10,449 nucleotides of DNA, from the NCBI GenBank assembly GCA_001593925.1, contig LUCD01000035.1, positions 1-10,449 of the forward strand, read 5' to 3'. Within the stretch, counting starts at the first letter, position 1. The number at the start of each line of letters is the position of its first letter. Positions 6,502-10,449 of this stretch are shown here, one piece after another. The position numbers and the translations under genes are program-made. The notes under the pieces are model-generated. The model searched no databases. It saw only the letters and a program-made list of their open reading frames with translations, and had not been told where the DNA came from. The stretch is from Candidatus Bathyarchaeota archaeon B26-1 (GTDB lineage: Archaea > Thermoproteota > Bathyarchaeia > Bathyarchaeales > B26-1).

Positions 6502-7083
6502 ATGGTGAAGCCTTTGATTGAACCCTTTTCTCTCGTTTTAGGCGGGTCTTCCGGGATAAAACCCTACAAGGTTAGGTTGGAGCGGAGGCTAAGCGACCTA
6601 CGCGGCTTCTTCCACAATAGGAGACTCGTGGAGGAGAAGCTCTCTAGGGGGGAGAACCCCAAAGTCTACGAGGTCTACGAGGTTCCCCAGGAACCGGTGA
6701 GTGGACATCTGAGTCTGGCTTCCACCGTCATCTTTCCGGGGAAGGTTGGCGATGAGTACTACTTCACGAAGGGACACTTCCACGAGAAGGAAGACGCCAG
6801 CGAGGTGTACATAGGCCTGGAGGGCGAGGGAATTATTCTCATGCAGAACCGTGAAGGCGAGGTTAGGCACTTGAGGATCGGGCCGAACGTGGTCCTGTAC
6901 GTTCCCCCGGGCTTCGCCCACCGAACGGTAAACGTGGGGTCGAGCAGACTCGTCTTCTTGGCGATATACCCCTCCGATGCCGGACACGACTACGGGAGCA
7001 TAGCTGAGACGGGCTTCGCCAAGCTCGTCCTAGAGAGGGAAGGAAGACCAGTAATCGTCGACAACCCCTCTTATTCGGAATGA
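6502..7083 (+). CDS. pgi: Glucose-6-phosphate isomerase, archaeal cupin type
   Basis: 193 aa, the size of the cupin phosphoglucose isomerases of Euryarchaeota and related archaea, unrelated to the bacterial/eukaryotic enzyme. It interconverts glucose-6-phosphate and fructose-6-phosphate in glycolysis/gluconeogenesis in the cytoplasm. The metal ligands are all in place: H92 and H94 in 'TKGHFHEKEDASEVYIG', E101, and H140 in 'VPPGFAHRTVN'. This is the spacing of the Pyrococcus furiosus enzyme (H88, H90, E97, H136) shifted by four. The C-terminal family segment 'YPSDAGHDYGSI...GFAKLV' is also present. It is on the same strand as pyrE, 47 nt downstream, but has a candidate promoter of its own; no functional link to pyrimidine synthesis is evident. 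Confidence 0.95.
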   Translation: MVKPLIEPFSLVLGGSSGIKPYKVRLERRLSDLRGFFHNRRLVEEKLSRGENPKVYEVYEVPQEPVSGHLSLASTVIFPGKVGDEYYFTKGHFHEKEDASEVYIGLEGEGIILMQNREGEVRHLRIGPNVVLYVPPGFAHRTVNVGSSRLVFLAIYPSDAGHDYGSIAETGFAKLVLEREGRPVIVDNPSYSE

Positions 7084-7103
7084 AAACTAAGAGAGCCTTC
7101 TAG

Positions 7104-7113
7104 TGACCGGTCA
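7104..7113. repeat. 10-bp perfect palindrome
   Basis: TGACCGGTCA is fully self-complementary and sits 20 nt after the pgi stop, in the convergent gap between pgi and the CPBP protease gene. It is too short and has no T-run after it, so it is not a convincing terminator; it may be a protein-binding site or chance. Confidence 0.3.
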
Positions 7114-7140
7114 ATTTGAGGAATATTGGGAATAAGCGTG

Positions 7141-7165
7141 AAAAAGTTTGTGCACCCGGTGCACA
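7141..7165 (-). terminator. Palindrome plus T-run: candidate terminator of the CPBP gene
   Basis: TGTGCACC-C-GGTGCACA (7149-7165) is a 17-nt perfect inverted repeat with a one-base centre. Read on the minus strand it lies 25 nt after the CPBP stop codon and is followed by AAACTTTTT, so a hairpin plus U-run would form at the end of that transcript. On the plus strand the following sequence is A/G-rich, so it should not terminate pgi. Archaeal termination depends mainly on T-runs, so the palindrome could instead be a dimeric operator. Confidence 0.5.
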
Positions 7166-7190
7166 GAAAGAATTAGGCTTATCCAACATA

Positions 7191-7982
7191 TTAACTTAAC
7201 AATATCCTTTCAAAGAAAAACGCGAAAAACAAGAACAGAGCAGCCGCGCTTGCGATGCCTGAAAGGAGAAGCCCCGTAACCCTTCCCACGCCGAAGGTGG
7301 TGAAGTCCAGTAGCCCGTGAATAACCGCGGGCAGAAGGACGCCGCCTGTCTTCTCCTTAATCACTCCCAAAACCACGCCCATAAAGCACGCGGAAGCCGT
7401 AACCCCCAGCAAAACCAAGTCAAAGGCGAAGCGGCCAGTAAGCGGGTTCACAGCCCCTAGGAGATGAGCCAAGCCGAAGAAAAAGACCCCGGCAATAAGC
7501 GTCCCCCTATGCCACTCAAACCTCACACCCAGAAAACTGCCGAACTTGCCCGTGGAAACCTCGTTAAGCCGCTCCTGAACATACCCCCTAAAAAACAGCT
7601 CCTCAGCAAACCCCACAAACACCAAAAACCAAACAAAGTCAAGCGGCAAAGCCCCCGCATCAACGGACCTAAAAAACCCAAGAAACGCGGAGAAAGCGAC
7701 AGCCGTTACAGAACAAGAAAGAAAAAGAACGGCCACGTAGCCGCTCCACTTCAAGCTAAACCCCAAATCCCGAGGAAGCGGATTATACTTCCCACGCAAT
7801 CCATGCAGAAACAAGCAAAAAACGCCGAGAACAATCATCACAGCCTTAGAATACCACCCATACCCCTCACCCACCACAGCCTCAAAAAACCAGGCAGAAA
7901 GGAAAAACAACGCCTCAAAAACCGAAACCTCCAAAACCGCCCCCAAAACACCCAACACCTCGCCACAACCCAAAACTTTCAC
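7191..7982 (-). CDS. CPBP-family intramembrane metalloprotease (CAAX protease/Abi type)
   Basis: 263 aa with about seven to eight hydrophobic helices. The CPBP motifs are present in order: E127-E128-x-x-x-R132 in 'AEELFFRGYVQE', 'FFFGLAH' with H173, and H222...D226 in 'AVIHGLLD', the glutamate/histidine set that makes the intramembrane active site in the Rce1-related family. Substrates cannot be predicted; members include prenyl-protein proteases, bacteriocin-immunity proteins and proteins fused or linked to transporters. The start is GTG 7982 with no clear Shine-Dalgarno. It begins 15 nt after the end of an ABC-ATPase relic, which itself follows a winged-helix regulator, so the three look like one transcription unit. 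The coding strand is strongly G/T-rich (Phe almost always TTT, many GGG and GTG codons), unlike secY nearby (mostly TTC), suggesting a different history. Confidence 0.9.
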   Translation of the reverse strand: MKVLGCGEVLGVLGAVLEVSVFEALFFLSAWFFEAVVGEGYGWYSKAVMIVLGVFCLFLHGLRGKYNPLPRDLGFSLKWSGYVAVLFLSCSVTAVAFSAFLGFFRSVDAGALPLDFVWFLVFVGFAEELFFRGYVQERLNEVSTGKFGSFLGVRFEWHRGTLIAGVFFFGLAHLLGAVNPLTGRFAFDLVLLGVTASACFMGVVLGVIKEKTGGVLLPAVIHGLLDFTTFGVGRVTGLLLSGIASAAALFLFFAFFFERILLS

Positions 7983-7997
7983 ATATCCAATTAAAAC

Positions 7998-8171
7998 TTA
8001 CGATCCTGATTTCCCGCGTCCCACGCTAAAACATTTCTCAGAACCTTTGGGTCCCAACAAACCGAAGGCCTCTCCACACTTGACCTCCAAGTTGAGGAGA
8101 TCGATGGCTACGATGTCCCCATACCGTTTGGTAACGCCGGCAAGCCTCGCAGCAATCTTAGAACCCAACAT
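7998..8171 (-). pseudogene. ABC-transporter ATPase remnant (N-terminal fragment)
   Basis: A 57-codon frame from ATG 8171 to TAA 7998 begins with 'AARLAGVTKRYGDIVAIDLL' and continues through 'NLEVKCGEAFGLLGPKGSEK'. This is the standard opening of an ABC ATPase: the A-loop Tyr in 'KRYGD', then the strand before Walker A. The Walker A itself is broken: GPKGSEKCF where GPNGAGKTT is expected. Everything after it (Q-loop, signature, Walker B) is missing, and the frame ends 7 residues later in unrelated sequence. It lies 21 nt after the regulator stop and 15 nt before the CPBP start, all on the minus strand. The most likely reading is a decayed and deleted transporter gene of an older regulator-ABC operon; a translated small peptide is possible but it could not bind ATP normally. 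Confidence 0.75.
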
Positions 8172-8192
8172 TTGAGAAGTCCCCTTATTTAC

Positions 8193-8627
8193 TTAAGATT
8201 TTTTGAGGCGGATTCTTCTCTTTACGAATGTCCAGAAACTGTAGAATACAATCCAAGCCGTCGTCAGGGGTAGAACGATCATCCAATAGTACGTTGTGTG
8301 AGAGAAGCCTACCAATAGTGAGTAAGCATTTATCAATATGAATGCCATGAGGTTTAAGTAGAACGATCTTCTCTGCCAGCCATACTTATTAGCAACCTCA
8401 ACTGCTTGGAGCGCCGCGAACCCCTTCTCCGTCAGAGCATATAACCCATCCTTATTTATCATGATTAGATCATCAAGCTTCTTCAGATGGAAGTCTAGAA
8501 GTCCACTGCTCCCTATTTTGAGCTCCCTCTTAATCTCAGCGAAGCGCCTCGGTCTTTTTGATAGCTCCTTAAGAATCTCGATCCTCAGCGGATGAGAGAT
8601 TGCGTCGAAGAGATCGTCCGAACCCAT
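8193..8627 (-). CDS. Membrane-anchored winged-helix (ArsR-like) regulator
   Basis: 144 aa. Residues 5-75 form an ArsR-type winged helix: 'LFDAISHPLRIEILKELSKRP', then 'RFAEIKRELKIGSSGLLDFHLKKL' (recognition helix) and the wing 'DLIMINKDGLYALTEKG'. After a short linker two hydrophobic helices follow at about 90-108 and 113-134, ending in a basic tail (VKRRIRLKKS), so the DNA-binding domain is probably tethered to the cytoplasmic face of the membrane. Archaeal regulators of this shape commonly precede ABC-2-type transporter genes, which fits the ABC-ATPase relic starting 21 nt downstream. The promoter is likely AAATATAAT (minus-strand ATTATATTT, 8665-8657), about 30 nt before the ATG, giving a leader of only a few bases. 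Confidence 0.88.
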   Translation of the reverse strand: MGSDDLFDAISHPLRIEILKELSKRPRRFAEIKRELKIGSSGLLDFHLKKLDDLIMINKDGLYALTEKGFAALQAVEVANKYGWQRRSFYLNLMAFILINAYSLLVGFSHTTYYWMIVLPLTTAWIVFYSFWTFVKRRIRLKKS

Positions 8628-8759
8628 GCCTCATCAAATGCAATTATACAATGGCCAAATATAATTCTATCAATCTTGACAGGTAGGTCACTGGTTATTG
8701 ACAAGCCCTTTTCTGAGTAACATCAATAAGGGATTCCTAACTAGAGCGGCATTTTACGT
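8628..8759 (-). promoter_or_regulatory. Promoter region of the membrane-anchored regulator
   Basis: On the minus strand ATTATATTT (8665-8657) is the best TATA candidate; start of transcription would be near 8635, so the mRNA would be nearly leaderless. A second AT-rich element (TGTATAATTG, about 8650-8641) is too close to the start codon to serve by itself. No gene is seen in this stretch. Confidence 0.5.
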
Positions 8760-9060
8760 TTGAGTAGAGGACGCTTCAAATCATATCCAGTTTACAACCA
8801 GTTGCTTCTTATTGAAGAGTATATAAGATGCAAGGAACAAATCCAAAAACAGGGCAATCCCCGGTTAAAGCCAATGGTAACCACCAATATTTCCTTCCAA
8901 AACCGGGTGGCTCACCCCAGCACCCATGAAGCCTCTCTATGATTATGAAATGCGCGAAAAGCTCCTAGGATAAACCCAGAAACTACAAACAGAGACAAGT
9001 GACAACGCACAGAACCAAAAAAATAAATTAGAAACCCCCTGAATAGTTTGGTGAACGTTT
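8760..9060. other. Gene-poor stretch with an orphan TATA-like box and hairpins
   Basis: No confident gene. A plus-strand open frame of 60 codons (8760-8942) has only a TTG start and no Shine-Dalgarno; its last part, 'NPRLKPMVTTNISFQNRVAH' then 'PSTHEASL', faintly recalls the variable tails of IS605-type TnpB proteins, so it could be an insertion-sequence relic, a weak guess. GTATATAAG (8819-8827) is a good plus-strand TATA box that would start a transcript near 8849. Downstream are inverted repeats CCCGGTT (8860-8866)/AACCGGG (8901-8907), GGTTA (8863-8867)/TAACC (8878-8882) and GGGTG-GCT-CACCC (8905-8917). No tRNA fold was seen. From 8943 to 9035 the sequence is A/C-rich with nothing recognisable; AAATAAAT at 9021-9028 is the likely TATA box of the gene at 9061, and GGTGA at 9050-9054 its ribosome binding site. 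Confidence 0.45.
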
Positions 9061-10119
9061 ATGAAAAGGGTTTATTGGGTGTGTGGAGCTATCGCGTATG
9101 CTGTATTCATGATCGGCTACTTCCTCATCCTAACCCTGTTCCTGCCATCATTTGCGGCTTCTCCACCTAGATGGGTCAAGGCGGGAGTCTACGCCGAGTA
9201 CAGGGTGGAGGAGTATGTGGCGGATAATCTGGTTGAGAACGGAACCTACACTTGGAGAATCGTATCTACCTCTGTAGGAGCTGATGGAACACCTATAGTA
9301 AGGATTAATGAGACGTACGTCTTAAGTTGGAAAGAGGACTGGTGGAATTCAACATGGGTTGATGAGGTACCATCTACCGGGAGAATCTTGAATATTAGAG
9401 CTACTGAAGGAATTGTTGGTCATGTCCCATTATGGTTTAATAGGTATTACAACGATTTTCTTATAGACCTTAGCGTCTTTGAGATAGGGAATGGAACCTT
9501 TGAAGGAGTAGGCTTTAAGACCATTACTGTTGGAGAAGAGGCTAAGCCCGCCGTGGGATTAACCTTACGCTTTTGCACGTCACCCTCTATACGGATTCCT
9601 CCATACTACGAGTGTTATGGTTATTGGTTTGATAGGGAGACGGGTCTCCTCCTCAAGCAAAGTTACGGCTTTAGAGATCGGTGGACCCGGGTGATCCTAG
9701 AGGATACGAACGTGGAGGGTGAATCTCACAGCAACAAAGTGATGGCCGATACGCTTCTCATCTCACCGTTATTTGTTGTACCGACTGCGGGGGCAACTGT
9801 AGGGCTCTTAAAAGTTAAACGTAACAAATACAGGTTCAGCTTGGGGTTCTGGCTCTCATTCATAATCTTAAACGGAGCGGTTCTAGCGTCGGTTGCGAAC
9901 TGGCCGCTTAGAGCCCCATTAGGCAGGCTGATCATATTATGGCTCTATATTCCGGAGTATCTTAACTATTCACCAGCACTACGCATGATGGTGTGGAACT
10001 TCATGTTCTGGGCTGGTTTACTAACATTGCTCATCCTACTCATCGACCACTACGCAATCCCCCTAATCTCTAAACCTCAAAAAGTGGAGAGCGATCACAC
10101 AGGTTTCCCAAAACCATAA
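9061..10119 (+). CDS. Membrane protein of unknown family with large extracytoplasmic domain
   Basis: 352 aa; family not recognised. An N-terminal hydrophobic helix (about 8-30) is a signal anchor or uncleaved signal. Residues 34-225 are polar, rich in Trp/Tyr and beta-like, with two close cysteines (C172, C185) that could pair, and four N-x-S/T sequons (N60, N83, N96, N144), consistent with export and archaeal N-glycosylation. The segment 'YWFDRETGLLLKQSYG' (188-203) resembles a beta hairpin seen in many secreted lipoprotein-like domains. Three more hydrophobic helices follow at about 230-250, 260-280 and 309-331, then a polar tail. The start is supported by GGTGA 6 nt before ATG 9061. It is alone on its strand here, divergent from the regulator-CPBP unit, so no partner can be proposed. 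Confidence 0.85.
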   Translation: MKRVYWVCGAIAYAVFMIGYFLILTLFLPSFAASPPRWVKAGVYAEYRVEEYVADNLVENGTYTWRIVSTSVGADGTPIVRINETYVLSWKEDWWNSTWVDEVPSTGRILNIRATEGIVGHVPLWFNRYYNDFLIDLSVFEIGNGTFEGVGFKTITVGEEAKPAVGLTLRFCTSPSIRIPPYYECYGYWFDRETGLLLKQSYGFRDRWTRVILEDTNVEGESHSNKVMADTLLISPLFVVPTAGATVGLLKVKRNKYRFSLGFWLSFIILNGAVLASVANWPLRAPLGRLIILWLYIPEYLNYSPALRMMVWNFMFWAGLLTLLILLIDHYAIPLISKPQKVESDHTGFPKP

Positions 10120-10192
10120 CTTGAAGATAAAGAATGGAGAAATTATGCAAGTTTATTTATTATAAGAATGTTATATTTCTTGATGATTGGGA
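10120..10192 (+). promoter_or_regulatory. Promoter of the COG2522-type regulator
   Basis: TTATTATAAG (about 10156-10165) is a good TATA box placed so that transcription would begin around 10188, giving an almost leaderless mRNA for the ATG at 10193. A second AT-rich box, TTATATTT (10171-10178), is too close to the start codon. Confidence 0.5.
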
Positions 10193-10449
10193 ATGAGCCT
10201 GCCATGCGAGACCGTTGCGAGGTACGTTCTCCCCGCGTTCAGGTCCCTAGTCGCAAAGAAGCTCCTTGAAGAGTATAACTTCACTCAGCTGGAGGCCGCG
10301 AGGGCGCTCGGGACGACGCAGGCCGCTATAAGCCAGTATGTCCATTCTAAACGCGGGGATAAGGGTTTGAGGGAGCTCACGGATATTCTGCCTAAGATTC
10401 AGTCTGCAGCTGCCGAGACTGCGAGGCGGATCGCGACGGAAAAGATAGG
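10193..10449 (+). CDS. Archaeal HTH regulator, COG2522/ThiN-associated type, 3' end missing
   Basis: 85 codons from ATG 10193 to the right edge. The opening 'MSLPCETVARYVLPAFRSLV' with Cys5, the 'AKKLLEEY' helix and the HTH 'FTQLEAARALGTTQAAISQY' (about 30-49) followed by 'VHSKRG' are typical of the small archaeal XRE-like regulators of COG2522. The same HTH also occurs as the N-terminal domain of ThiN-containing repressors (ThiR) and some ThiD-HTH-ThiN proteins. The remainder, outside the window, would tell a short regulator (with a further cysteine motif) from a ThiN fusion. The residues after the HTH (ELTDILPKIQSAAAETARRI) fit the short regulator form. It has its own promoter and no visible link to the gene upstream. 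Confidence 0.85.
   Translation, partial: MSLPCETVARYVLPAFRSLVAKKLLEEYNFTQLEAARALGTTQAAISQYVHSKRGDKGLRELTDILPKIQSAAAETARRIATEKI

Noticed and set aside
7464..7994. 176-codon plus-strand open frame antisense to the CPBP gene
   Set aside because: Its translation is Lys/Pro/Asn/Gln-rich low-complexity sequence produced by the A/C-rich strand opposite a G/T-rich gene; the minus-strand frame has complete CPBP motifs.
8701..8740. Possible hairpin CCCTT...AAGGG
   Set aside because: Only five pairs across a wide AT-rich loop with no following T-run; indistinguishable from chance.
8700..9060. tRNA or CRISPR array in the gene-poor stretch
   Set aside because: No T-arm GGTTCGA-type sequence, no cloverleaf pairing, and no regularly spaced direct repeats were found on either strand.

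Overview
The window is archaeal chromosome. Evidence: a uL15-SecY-DUF106 (EMC3/YidC-like)-cytidylate-kinase-like block, which is the 3' end of the archaeal spc ribosomal operon; an archaeal cupin-type phosphoglucose isomerase; a COG2522-type HTH regulator; AT-rich TATA-like boxes about 25-35 nt upstream of starts, often with almost no leader; and frequent GTG starts. An uncultured Thermoproteota/TACK-type lineage (for example Bathyarchaeia-like) seems plausible, but this is a guess from gene order and style, not a phylogenetic result.

Layout. 1-1768, minus strand: the N-terminal part of a winged-helix regulator that runs off the left edge, preceded by a 464-aa enolase-superfamily (mandelate racemase/muconate lactonizing type) enzyme. 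1769-1930: divergent promoter region. 1931-5007, plus strand: rpl15, secY, a DUF106 membrane-insertase homologue and a Cmk-like P-loop kinase, tightly packed (10 nt between secY and DUF106; ATGA overlap between DUF106 and cmk). The adenylate kinase often found between secY and DUF106 in archaea is missing here. 5083-7083, plus strand: a 238-aa protein of unknown function with a likely C-terminal winged helix, pyrE (orotate phosphoribosyltransferase) 19 nt downstream, then pgi.

7191-8627, minus strand, looks like an accessory region: a membrane-anchored winged-helix regulator, a 57-codon remnant of an ABC-transporter ATPase that breaks off at a decayed Walker A, and a CPBP-family intramembrane protease with codon use unlike its neighbours. 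A 17-nt palindrome followed by T-rich sequence lies just past the protease stop and could be its terminator. 8628-9060 has no confident gene; it carries the regulator promoter, an orphan plus-strand TATA-like box and a hairpin-rich stretch. 9061-10119 is a membrane protein of unknown family with a large, probably glycosylated extracytoplasmic domain. The window ends inside a COG2522-type HTH regulator.

The left two thirds is mostly core translation, secretion and nucleotide/sugar metabolism. Nothing here amounts to a clear new defence or mobile system. The most informative oddities are the ABC-ATPase relic in the regulator/protease locus, the unknown protein linked to pyrE, the altered substrate-side motif of the Cmk-like kinase, and the unexplained structured intergenic stretch at 8819-8942.
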